Source: Mesostigma viride
Lineage: Eukaryota; Streptophyta; Mesostigmatophyceae; Mesostigmatales; Mesostigmataceae
NCBI GenBank assembly: GCA_009746045.1
Contig: RPFO01000114.1
Coordinates: 1,135,676 to 1,199,675 of the forward strand
DNA length: 64,000 nucleotides
Reading direction: 5' to 3'
Shown here: piece by piece, positions 54,065 to 64,000 of the stretch
Layout of the letters: every line of letters begins with the position of its first letter
How positions within the stretch are numbered: the first letter of the stretch is position 1
The notes under the pieces: model-generated
Told to the model about the DNA's origin: nothing
The model's input: only the letters and a program-made list of their open reading frames with translations
The model's database searches: none
Program-made: the position numbers and the translations under genes

Positions 54065-56153
54065 CCCTTAAATTGTACTGAGTCCGTTTTCGTGGCGCCA
54101 GTTGAACTGGCGCCACTCTAACGGACTGAGTTTGTGCGCCTTGCAGGCGCCGCGCCAAAAATAATTTAACGGTCAAACCTGGGGGGATTAAAAGATCTAG
54201 ATGTCAGCTTTCCGTAGAGCACTTCAGACCGTACTTTGGACACCTGGCCAGGGAGATATGCTTCAGCAAAGTTAGGGGGGTACCATGGTCCAACGGGACC
54301 GACGTGCATGAAAAATATTGACGCGCACGGCTATGGTGGTGCACACAACTGACTGGTACGAGAGAATGGCTTGACATAATGGACTCAAATTTTGTAGGCA
54401 TGATTTTTAAGTCCTAAAAACGTTTTATTTCTAGCCATGGAACGTTTGAAGATGCGTAGATGGGTCATCGGGGTGCTGGTCGGCGCAGCAAATCATGTCA
54501 GCGGCCAGGCGGTGACAGTGCGAGTGCTGCATGGTGCTAGGCGGAAATTTTCGAGGTATTTGCGCATGGATAAACCTTTGACGTTGTTCCCAACCAGATT
54601 TGCTAGAACAGGCAGCCAGGAAAGGCTCGAGGCTACGTCCATGAATCGGGCGTGCTGGCTCCTGCAGGAAAGGTAATCTGCTGTTCCGACCTGGTACGTT
54701 CTAGCCTCCTAGCGTGTTCCGTTAACCGTATATGGTTGTATTATCGTTTATAACTAATAACAGGGTTATAATCGAGGGCTTGTGATAATGTCATTTTGTT
54801 GTTTTGCTCCCTCTACGCATCGGCTTGTCATGGTTGTGGAATACCATCAGGTCAAGCAGATTTTGGACCATGTTTGGTCGCTGTTAGCTGAGGCTGCAAC
54901 GGAAATAGCGTGATAACGGTTGGTATTGGTTAGTAATGTGGTAAAGGTAATTACCCAATGCTTTTCCTGGCTCAAACAGCACGAGAAAAGTTCTTTTCTG
55001 ACCAGTTTTAGGCATGGCTTCTTGTTTTGCTGGCCAACGCCCACCTTATCATTTTGCATCCATGGCATGTGACAAACATGGAGATACCCAATACCTGTTT
55101 GCATGGAAGCATTACCAACTTGTTCCTTTTGTTTTCTTTATTGTTGCAAAGAACGTGGAGGTGTTTTGTCATTCATTGGGTGCGTTAGTGATGTAGCTCC
55201 TTGCCACCCCTTTGACGCGCGCTAATTGAGGCCTTGATTAATGAGCCTTTCACCTATTTTTTAGCATGGTCTTGTGTCTTATATGCTGGCTTATCTCAGG
55301 TTCCACGCTGGGCCAGTGGCTGGCCTCGACGACGACGACGCCCGCCACCAGCGTGCCATGCAGCCCCTGTCAGCCCGCAGCCCGGCTGGCCGCGCGTGGG
55401 CTGAGGCCAATGGCCGCACGAGCCGCACGCTGGCAGCTGGCACCCAGCTGATAGGGCCTTGTAGAAGGCAGTATCTGCGCACCCAGAGGCGCAATCCGTA
55501 GTTTGGCATACAGCCAGGTAGTCTAATTTACAGTTAGCTACACCCTTGGCTAGTCATGCGCTATGTATACCGCACGCGCGCGCTAGTGCCATTTTGGCCC
55601 CTTGCTGCGGCATGTTGGCATGTGTTATATGGCATGGTCTCTTGTTTTATCACCTGGGTATGGTGCATTATGCCCATTTGGGCATCCCTTGTTGTTTCAT
55701 GCCAATGGGAATAAAGTTTTGTGTTGTTATGCTACCATTTATACCCCTGCCAGCTGGCACCGTTATAACGGTGCCAGCTGGCTGTGGCCATTTTGTAGCT
55801 AGGGTTCACAGTTTTTTTTACATTTCATGTTGTGAATGCATTGCTGGCATGTCTATGATTATAATAAACTGCCTTTAAAAGGCCAGGGCCAACTGATTTG
55901 TGTAAATGGTCGATAATGCATTATATATGTCTCCAACCCCATGTGCACTGTACCCCCCTGAGGGGGGTGCTATTTTTAGCAGGTGTAGGGCATGGATGTG
56001 TGACCAACCAAATTTCCCAAACATTATTTGATATAAAAGCATGCTTGGTTCCAAGGGTGGGCCAGAAAATGTTATTTGGCTAGTTACTCTCAGGCGCACA
56101 AAGATACCCAAACTCAGTCCGTTCTCGTGGTTCGAGTTTTGACAGTTGAAGGG
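54065..56153. mobile_element. TTAA element X, right copy (inverted, without W)
   Basis: 2,089 bp, reverse complement of 42,847-47,210 minus W. TTAA at 54,061-54,064 and 56,154-56,157. Its second TTAA is shared with element Y. The small ORFs (54,437-54,676; 55,546-55,878) have counterparts in the other copy, but I recognise no domain. Confidence 0.9.
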
Positions 56154-56157
56154 TTAA

Positions 56158-57846
56158 CCCCTAAATGGTCTTGCTGCCGATTTTCCGCCAAAAATCGAGT
56201 TCCAGCCGATGCATCGGCCCCTTCTCGGGGGACCAGATGCCGCGAAATCTATTGAGAATTAGGAAAAGTTTAGCTGAGAAGATCGAAAGTTTATAAGTTT
56301 CTTCACAGCATGGTATATGGGTTTGCATACTTCTGACAAAGTTATAGAGGTGTTCTTGCCGGTCAAAGTACAAGGGGTCAGGGTACTTTTTCACGTACAA
56401 CGTGCATTCCGGAAAACAACGACCTGGCCATGGCGGCTTGCGCCCACGCATGGCATTTACGTTTTCGTTCGAATTTTCTGACCAAACTTAGGATATTGAT
56501 TTTATACGTCCTAAAGATGATACAGGCCAATTTTTGGTTCGCGGGAATGCCATTTGATAGGTGTCGGCAGCGTTCTTGCTGGGAAAAACTGCGATCAGGC
56601 CGGACGATAGAAACGTTGACAGCAATACCTTTCCGGCGTATTTTAAAGGATATATCGGTTTCTTTGTACTTTTTATGATATATAGTAGTCGTAAACGTGC
56701 AAGGGTGGCCAGAAATCGCCGGATCCAGCGACCATGCTGCACAACTTTGGTGTGCCGAAATGCGCCATTTTGCGGCCACCGCCTGGGCCAAGGTAACGCC
56801 ATCCATGCCTGGTAAAGCTTAAGCATCGTTTTCCTATCGATGTTTGACGTTTATATGTACGTTCTAGCTTGTGTAGCACATTCTTTTTGCATTATTCATG
56901 CTCTTTCTTGACCCTGGCCTGGCCCCTTTCTAAAACACCCTTCTTAGATGCTTCCCTCAGTCAGTTGACCTGCCACAGGGTGATGGTGATAAGTTTTAGA
57001 GGCTGTATGGGTTTGAATACCTCCATATATGTTTGTTATACATTTCCCATACACATATTGCATGAGTGTGAGGCAGTTGGCTGGTCTCTGTGGCATCATC
57101 AAGCACGTAACTGGTGAGTAAAAGCTTCCCATTGACAGCATGTGCCACCAGGTGTGCTGGCCATCACCTGGCAAGCTATAGCAGCTTAGGCCTAGTTTAT
57201 CCTTGCTAGGGCTGGCTGAAATAGGCTCAACATCACTAGTTTGTTGGTGGCTGCCTCCTAGAATGCATGCCTTGCGTAGGGTATCCGTACCACGTTACCT
57301 ACGTGCATGGACAAGGTAGCACCTGCACATAGGTGCCATGTAAGGGCAGTGTGATGATGCAGTTATGTTTCCCCATCATTGTGGAAGGGAAATGTATTGT
57401 TTGGCATGGTTGGTGGCCATATTAGTAGGTAGTATGCCCACCCCTACCCCCTTGGTTGCTTTTTACCAACGGTACCCCTAAGGGCTGTACTGGGTGTAAC
57501 TGCTGGTATACCCACCCAAATGATGACCCCAATGGCTCAAACTGTTCAGCAACTAATTGTTTATCATCCCTGAAGTGGTAGGTGCCTAGCTCTTATAACA
57601 TATTTCAAAATTCACATTCTACCAAAAATGAAAACGCGCGTCTTGACCCCCCTGACTTTGACGGCAGTTATATATGGCCTACCCTGCATATATGTGAGGT
57701 TGTGATATACCAACCCAAAGGGCAACTCATGGACGTGCTTGGCCCCCAAGGACAGCCATTGGATATGGGTAGGTTGGATGGCATCTGGCTTGCAAAATTG
57801 TGAAGATCCAGCCGATTTATCGGCAGGATCTCAGACCATTTAGGGG
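56158..57846. mobile_element. TTAA element Y
   Basis: 1,689 bp. Ends CCCCTAAATGGTCT and its complement AGACCATTTAGGGG... (one extra base near the right end), followed by similar TGCCGAT segments. Flanked by TTAA 56,154-56,157 and 57,847-57,850. Related in style to X but with different termini. No coding signal. Confidence 0.85.
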
Positions 57847-57850
57847 TTAA

Positions 57851-57934
57851 GTGATTTTGCAGCAAAAAATGGGGTCGAATGAGCCCATTCCGAGAGGTTT
57901 CGCGCAAACTGCACGAAATCTTTATTTTGCAGCA
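57851..57934 (-). repeat. Other half of the TR1 foldback centre
   Basis: Reverse complement of about 34,355-34,436, ending at the same TTAA used at 34,437. Its partner half is at 47,215, in the opposite orientation. Confidence 0.85.
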
Positions 57935-60548
57935 TCCCTAGCTATGCATGTCTCAACTCGTTCACTCCATCATTGAGGGCTCCAGACATTATTTTTTACA
58001 AAATACGTTTACGCACAAGAGACTCTTGGACCAAAGTCGCATAATTGGTGAATAAAGCATCTGCAGGCCCCCCCAGCCAGCTGATGCTGCCATCTCCCCC
58101 CCCTCAGGGTGGGTTGGGTGGGCTAATAAAAACGAATACCAGCACAGGCACACCTCGGCTGGTTATATGCCAGCACTTTTTCTCAGACTTGGGCCGGCGG
58201 CGGCCCAGGTCCTTCTAATTCGGGTCGAAACACAATTCCGTGACCCATACAATATTCGTACACCATGCGAAGTGGCCGCGTACTTGCCCACTGTGGCGGA
58301 TGCAAGTCCGGTACACCTGGTTTTGGCGCCAAAAGCACCCTTGGCCAGTTGTACTACAAGGAACCCATCCCTACTAATTCTTTTGACATTGTACTACGTT
58401 TAGTCTTGGTCTACTACACCCCAGTAGGTCCGTTCACCTCCTGAGCGTCCAGTGCTACGCCGAAGCACGTCAGCACTGGTTTGAACTAGAATGAACTAGT
58501 TTGAAGTAGTTTGAAGTAGACTGTACTACCCTGTAGGCCAAGTGAAGTACTTGGAACTACGTCCAAGTACTTAGAACCAGTTTACAAGTTACTTGTACGG
58601 ACTTTCACCCTATTAAAGGGCAGATCTCGTACCACCACACTGGCGCCCCTTATTAAATTCCAGGGCCCTTATAAATTGTGACTACTGCCCCTTATAAAAG
58701 ACCAGGGCCTATTATAAAATATTAAATGCTCTATTTATTTTTTATATGTGCTGTCACCCAGCGGCGTCCCCCGCCTCCTTCGCTCCCTCCGCCCCGACAA
58801 ATCAGGGAATCCAGATCGAGGGAGATCAACCATCCCTATGCATGTCTCAACTCGTTCACTCCATCATTGAGGGCTCCAGACATTATTTTTTACAAAATAC
58901 GTTTACGCACAAGAGACTCTTGGACCAAAGTCGCATAATTGGTGAATAAAGCATCTGCAGGCCCCCCCAGCCAGCTGATGCTGCCATCTCACTCCCCGCT
59001 TCCCCCAGCCTGGCCATTCTGGCCGTGGAGGACCCGTCACCAATAGTGAAGGCCTAGCATGCCTGCTAGAGTGCCCCTCACTTACTGGTCGCGGGGAAGC
59101 CTGTCACCAACAGTGGGGCCCCAGCTTGTCTGCTGGAGTGCGCCCCACTAGCGAAGTCTCAAACAATGCCTTGATCCCCCTTGGATAGGAGAGAACAGCG
59201 TCCAACCGTAGGTACGGTCAATCAATCCCCCTCACCTTTCCCCCTCCTCGTCCAGCGAAAATAGCTGGCACGTCTGCCACTTCCACCCTACACCATCCTC
59301 CTCGCGCTCCTCATGCCATAACTGTCACGATCCAGTGCTATGGCCCAGCGACTCGCCAAAAGTCACATGCCACAAGCTGCCGCTACGGTCACAGCCCTCT
59401 GTTTGCAGGGCGTAACCCGGGGTGCAAGCATCCCCAGGTACTCGCCCTAGAGGGCTGCCGGCGGCATACATAGCAAGGTGTAATCTCCATTCCATTCTCA
59501 GGACAGCTAGCTGGTCACTTAGGCTATCTTGAGCAAGCGTCCCTGCTCTTAGCCCTCACAACCGTCAAAACCAGCCGGTCTCACCAGGCTCCCCCCATTG
59601 CCTGCCCACCTCTTGGATGCCATTACAGATGTCATCCCAAAGCTCTCAGGGTACTAGCCTGGCAGCGCCCAAAAGTCTTTTTACGTAGGCCGCTCATTTT
59701 GCCTCCCCCCAGTTCCAAAACACCACAGTCCTTAGCTCCCCAAAGCCGTCAAGAAAGGCACCTCCCCCAACCGGCCACCTCTGGCCCAAGGCCGCCGAGC
59801 CGCCCTACCACCACGTAAGCCCTCGAGAAATAAAATCCAGGGAGCCACACCCAGCGCTCCTTCAGCCACCGGTTTTCCCCATAAATTTCGGCTCCACATA
59901 TTCTTTTTCACGTTACCATCACGTAATGGACCAGCCGACCCGCTCCTTCAAAGCCATCGGGCTGTGACGCGGTATGCCCTGCCCGCAAAGCCCCGAGAGC
60001 CAAAGATAGCTAATGATGCCGCATTCAGATCTTGGGCAGCCGGCTTTGCAGCCTACTATATTTTTTACACTGCTCGTCGTTGAGGGTCATCATGCAAGGC
60101 AGTATCAAACGTAAAACAGCTCGAACAAGCACGCCCAGGGCCGAAATAAAATTTTCGTTCCCTTACCGCACTTTCCGGCCTTGCGACTCAATTTCGGGTC
60201 AAAATTTCTATGCCCACCCCTCAAACGACGGGACAGCAGCCGGCCACCTTTGCTCGTCGTTTAGGACCATCGTAACAGGTCCAAGCAACCTTTATTCGCC
60301 TCGTCCCAGGTCAGTTAAGGCCGAAAAAGATTGCCGGCTCCCTACCGCAGATTTCGGCACTAAATCCGCAATTTCTGCCCCGATTTTCAACGACTGGCCC
60401 TCAAACGACCGCTTGGACGCCGACCACCGTCGCGCGTCTCCAAATAAAATTCATCCCCAGCCCCCCCGGACTCGGGGAGGCCTTTTGCATTCGTTTAAAT
60501 CATTGCCAGCCACCATGGCTGGCCGTCACCACTAATAAAAACGAACCA
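57935..60548 (-). mobile_element. Non-autonomous PAT-like YR element, copy 2
   Basis: Minus strand: a remnant of A1 (TGGTT joined to CGTTTTTATTAG at about 60,532-60,548, about 690 bp deleted), interior (about 58,995-60,531), B1 (58,833-58,994), A2 (TR2, 58,122-58,832), B2 (57,935-58,100). It inserted in a TR1-foldback centre at CTTATT^TGCTGC, which is intact at about 34,356. The interior is longer than in copy 1. A 167-codon ORF (60,032-60,535 plus, equal to 61,380-61,883 minus) runs antisense and is not recognised. Confidence 0.82.
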
Positions 60549-60674
60549 AATAAGGATAGCACTTCGTTGGCCACTTTGATAGTGGGTTCCCTCGGTCCTG
60601 ACTACAAGGCAAGACTTGCAGCTTCTTCAAAAAGTCCCTTAGACTCATTAGGACGGTATTTGGTGAGTGTGGGA
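60549..60674. other. TR1-foldback flank lacking its terminal repeat
   Basis: 60,549-60,594 is the centre of a TR1 foldback and 60,606-60,674 equals the inverse of 33,742-33,804, the D3 gag leader. In the other copy TR1 lies between them. Here only about 11 bases (ACTACAAGGCA) remain, so TR1 was deleted or never present. Confidence 0.65.
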
Positions 60675-62100
60675 TGGTTGATCTCCCTCGATCTGGATTC
60701 CCTGATTTGTCGGGGCGGAGGGAGCGAAGGAGGCGAGGGACGCCGCTGGGTGACAGCACATATAAAAAATAAATAGAGCATTTAATATTTCATAATAGGC
60801 CCTGGTCTTTTATAAGGGGCAGTAGTCACAATGTATAAGGGCCCTGGAATTTAATAAGGGGCGCCAGTGTGGTGGTACGAGATCTGCCCTCTAATAGGGT
60901 GTAAGTCCGTACAAGTAACTTGTAAACTAGTTCTAAGTACTTGGATGTAGTTCCAAGTACTTCACTTGGCCTACAGGGTAGTACAGTCTACTTCAATCTA
61001 CTTCAAACTAGTTCATTCTAGTTCAAACCAGTGCTGACGTGCTTCGGCGTAGCACTGGACGCTCAGGAGGTGAACGGACCTACTGGGGTGTAGTAGACCA
61101 AGACTAAACGTAGTACAATGTCAAAAGAATTAGTAGGGATGGGTTCCTTGTAGTACAACTGGCCAAGGGTGCTTTTGGCGCCAAAACCAGGTGTACCGGA
61201 CTTGCATCCGCCACAGTGGGCAAGTACGCTGCCACTTCGCATGGTGTACGAATATTGTATGGGTCACGGATTGTGTTTCGACCCGAATTAGAAGGACCTG
61301 GGCCGCCGCCGGCCCAAGTCTGAGAAAAAGTGCTGGCATATAACCAGCCGAGGTGTGCCTGTGCTGGTATTCGTTTTTATTAGTGGTGACGGCCAGCCAT
61401 GGTGGCTGGCAACAATTTAAACGAATGCGAAAGGCCTCCCCGAGTCCGGGGGGGCTGGGAATGAATTTTATTTAGAGGCGCGCGACGGTGGTCGGCGTCC
61501 AAGCGGTCGTTTGAGGGCCAGTCGTTGAAAATCGGGGCAGAAATTGCGGATTTGGTGCCAAAATCTGCGGTAGGGTGCCGGCAATCTTTTTCGGCCTTAA
61601 CTGACCTGGGACGAGGCGAATAAAGGTTGCTTGGACCTGTTACGATGGTCCTAAACGACGAGCAAAGGTGGCCGGCTGCTGTCCCGTCGTTTGAGGGGTG
61701 GGCATAGAAATTTTGACCCGAAATTGAGTCGCAAGGCCGGAAAGTGCGGTAAGGGAACGAAAATTCTATTTCGGCCCTGGGCGTGCTTGTTCGAGCTGTT
61801 TTACGTTTGATACTGCCTTGCACGATGACCCTCAACGACGAACAGTGTAAAAAATATAGTAGGCTGCAATGCCGGCTGCCCAAGATCTGAATGCGGCATC
61901 ATTAGCTATCTTTGGCTCTCGGGGCTTTGCGGGCAGGGCATACCGCGTCACAGCCCGATGGCTTTGATGGAGCGGGTCGGCTGGTCCATTACGTGATGGT
62001 AACGTGAAAAAGAATATGTGGAGCCGAATTTTATGGGGAAAACCGGTGGCTGGAGGAGCGCTGGGTGTGGCTCCCTGGATTTTATTTCTCGAGGGCTTAC
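60675..62100 (+). mobile_element. Non-autonomous PAT-like YR element, copy 3 (truncated)
   Basis: A1/TR2 (60,675-61,383) and interior (61,384-62,100), which equals the inverse of 59,820-60,531 and partly 29,430-29,815. B1, A2 and B2 are missing after 62,100. Copies 2 and 3 lie head to head, making a large inverted repeat. Confidence 0.8.
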
Positions 62101-62755
62101 TGTCACGGACGCGAGCTATGTCATCCGGGCGCCCACTATGCACAATACCGGTGACGTGCGCAAGGAATTTGTTTTCTGCGCATTTTCGACAAAGGCTAGT
62201 GACCGGGGGGGGGACACTAGCACTTGCAGCATAAGAGCGGACGAAAGTGCAAGTGCGCGCGCGCCGGGCCAGGCACGGCTGGGCGCGCAGCACTGACGTA
62301 CTTGAGCGGACGGCAGCACAAGTGCGCAGCGTCGAGAGGATCATACGCGAGTTAGTGGACAGCTGGAGCTGGAGCTGGAGCTGGAGCTGGAGCTGGAGCT
62401 GGACTGCTGGACTTCAACAGCGCCGAGGCTATTGACAGGCCAGGTGTCTTTGTGGTGTAGAATAGCGGGTCAACGTTATGAGGACTGGACAGAAAATGGA
62501 AAAGGAAAATTTGCGGTGCGGAGCCAGATCGCTGGAATGAATGCGAAATCGCTGGCAGCCCTATAAAGGGATTTCTTCTAGAAAGGAAAGATTAGAAGCA
62601 ATGTTTGCTGGGCCACTCACACGCAAGGTGTGAGCGTGCAGATTGTTTGAAGGATATTATGCTTCGACCTTGGTGGTCGTGACTCAATGCCGGACATTCC
62701 CAGGGACAGAAATGCCGGAGCCTCTAGGAGATGAGATCGGCAACAGGGTAGCAAT
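62101..62755. other. Gene-free stretch with a hexanucleotide repeat
   Basis: Contains seven AGCTGG units at 62,361-62,402. No LTR end or other landmark recognised between copy 3 and the methyltransferase ORF. Confidence 0.5.
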
Positions 62756-64000
62756 TTAGTTTTGTCGGGATGCCTTCCTGCTTTTGTTGCACGTGACTGG
62801 TGCCCCTAAGATGTCCACGATCTGGGCCCAGTCCTTCCTCACTACCTCGTGAGGGCTGTCGTCGGCCACCACGTTCTCAAAAAGATATGCTAGTGGCTGG
62901 TCCTGCAGCTGCTGCAAGAGTCCAACGACTCGAAGCAGATCCCAAAACAACCCGCTCCTAGGATCCGCAAGCCCGCGTCCTACGCCGGCCTGACTCAACC
63001 CTTGACATTCCCAGCCCGCGAGGACGAGGTCTATCCTCTTGTGCCGCCTCAAAAGGCCTCGCACATGAACCTCCCCAATAGCACGGATATCCTGAGGGCA
63101 CTCCCCAAACGGATCTGTCCACGCAGACGGAGGGAACTGAGAAGGATACAGGGCAGACAGCTGGGCACAGTGATGCCTATACACTGCCCGAGCGGTAGGA
63201 GACGGCTCTACGGCGATCAACGTGTGGCACGTACCGCCTGCAGCGAGAAAGCCAGCCAGCCCCCCTCCCATCCCAGCAAACAATTCTAGCAATACAACCC
63301 CTTCGGACAAGACCCGCGACTCTGCCACAACATCGGCACAGAAGTTACCTTCGGTTGTCGCGACAGCCACTTGGGACTGCGATTGCCGCGGGAGATGAGA
63401 GAGTTGTTGCTGCCGCACCGCGTTGGTGACGTGCTGACGCAAAAGGGCCTGCCGCGCTTGCGGCTGCTGTCGCGCCGCCCACGTGCTCTGCAATGAGGCC
63501 CGTCCCACCAGCGCTGTTGGGATGCACGGCCGATGCTTATCACGCACAGCCCCCCCAGCTGCCGTGACCTCCCCCATCCGTACCTCCACCACCGCGTCGC
63601 GCAACCCAGCCTCGACCCGGTTGACCGTCGAGACACGCACTGCCCCAGTGTCCGAGCTGTAGCAGCTCACTGGGATGCTTGCTTGGCGCATGGCGTCACC
63701 GTCTCTGTCAACGATGTACACCGCGCGGCCCTCCCACATGCGTACCTCGAGCCGCATGGGAAACATGACCTCCATGCCGACCAGCACGTCATACGATGAC
63801 TGCTCGGTCACAAGGGCATTCACAGGGATGCAGGCCATGTCGGATGGCCTGAGCGGGTTGAGGATGACCATTACTTGGACCGCAGTCATGGCAAAGGGTT
63901 TAGCGGCAGGGCCCTGCCAGCCCGCCACGGACACATGACTGTCCCGCAGCCCGCCATTCTCCCTGGTTAGGTTGAGCAACTGGGCCAGCCGAGCACTGAT
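62756..64000 (-). CDS. Retropepsin-cytosine-C5 methyltransferase fusion (partial)
   Basis: Open to the window edge (64,000), stop TAA at 62,756-62,758, so at least 414 codons; the true start is upstream. Protease part: ISARLAQLL at the edge is what normally follows the catalytic DTGA box, and SYDVLVGMEVM (about 63,780) matches the retropepsin C-terminal ILG box with the VYIVDRDGD strand after it. A linker of about 110 residues follows. Methyltransferase: motif I LLELFAGMGGGLAGFL (about 63,265), motif IV GWECQGLS with the catalytic Cys (ECQ rather than PCQ; about 63,005), DPRSGLF, and motif VI FENV (about 62,872). It ends soon after motif VI, so motifs VIII-X and the target-recognition part are missing: truncated or frameshifted. 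The order suggests a gypsy-like pol that captured a methyltransferase. Confidence 0.82.
   Translation of the reverse strand: MSARLAQLLNLTRENGGLRDSHVSVAGWQGPAAKPFAMTAVQVMVILNPLRPSDMACIPVNALVTEQSSYDVLVGMEVMFPMRLEVRMWEGRAVYIVDRDGDAMRQASIPVSCYSSDTGAVRVSTVNRVEAGLRDAVVEVRMGEVTAAGGAVRDKHRPCIPTALVGRASLQSTWAARQQPQARQALLRQHVTNAVRQQQLSHLPRQSQSQVAVATTEGNFCADVVAESRVLSEGVVLLELFAGMGGGLAGFLAAGGTCHTLIAVEPSPTARAVYRHHCAQLSALYPSQFPPSAWTDPFGECPQDIRAIGEVHVRGLLRRHKRIDLVLAGWECQGLSQAGVGRGLADPRSGLFWDLLRVVGLLQQLQDQPLAYLFENVVADDSPHEVVRKDWAQIVDILGAPVTCNKSRKASRQN

Noticed and set aside
60032-60535. 167-codon ORF present twice (also 61,380-61,883 minus) as a candidate gene of PAT-like elements
   Set aside because: It occurs only inside the non-coding interior of these elements, runs antisense to them, has no recognised domain, and the repeat itself explains its presence in both copies. 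Copy 1 lacks most of it.

Overview
This window reads as nuclear DNA of a eukaryote, and it is almost entirely transposable elements inserted into one another. I found no convincing host gene, rRNA, tRNA, CRISPR array or bacterial-style operon. Families present: a Ty1/copia-like LTR element; pieces of a Ty3/gypsy element; several tyrosine-recombinase (YR) retrotransposons of DIRS, PAT and Ngaro type; LINE remnants; four TTAA-flanked DNA elements; and a retroelement whose polyprotein joins a retropepsin-like region to a cytosine-C5 DNA methyltransferase. Abundant DIRS/PAT/Ngaro elements, GC-rich coding sequence and methyltransferase-carrying retroelements suggest an alga or related protist (green lineage or dinoflagellate-like). 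That is inference from family distribution; the species is not determined.

Layout. 1-9,423: LINE ORF1-type remnants, minisatellites, a candidate minus-strand LTR, a 653-bp foldback element and part of a minus-strand ORF. 9,424-18,681: one copia-like element with 5-bp target duplication CTGGG. It splits that minus-strand ORF, and a truncated LINE sits in its left LTR. 19,291-32,576: one DIRS copy broken by a 7.8-kb element with 41-bp inverted termini (20,342-28,165) and by a non-autonomous PAT-like element (28,709-31,684). 32,577-35,103: a reversed DIRS gag, a foldback pair of DIRS terminal repeats and a scrap of gypsy integrase. 35,104-42,411: a full-length but decayed DIRS element with inverted terminal repeats, inserted in gypsy integrase. 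42,412-57,850: gypsy integrase, then TTAA element X carrying TTAA element W, then gypsy reverse transcriptase split by a nearly intact Ngaro/PAT-type element (48,414-53,802), then an inverted X and TTAA element Y. 57,851-62,100: two PAT-like copies head to head. 62,101-64,000: a short repeat and the protease-methyltransferase ORF, which runs off the window.

Several insertions can be checked inside the window because an uninterrupted copy of the target lies elsewhere in it. The YR elements leave no target duplication; the LINE left 14 bp, the copia element 5 bp and the TTAA elements TTAA. Two inverted X copies appear to have recombined and flipped the DNA between them, which explains why gypsy reverse transcriptase and integrase lie in opposite orientation.

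Most interesting points: (1) protease-methyltransferase fusion; (2) copia-like domain order integrase-protease-RT-RNase H, with gag and pol in one frame separated by a single TGA; (3) 2A ribosome-skipping motifs between RNase H and recombinase in DIRS, with a variant at the same place in the Ngaro element; (4) 10-bp phased arrays conserved in two diverged terminal-repeat families; (5) the inversion. Many frameshifts lie in homopolymers, so assembly error cannot be separated from decay here.
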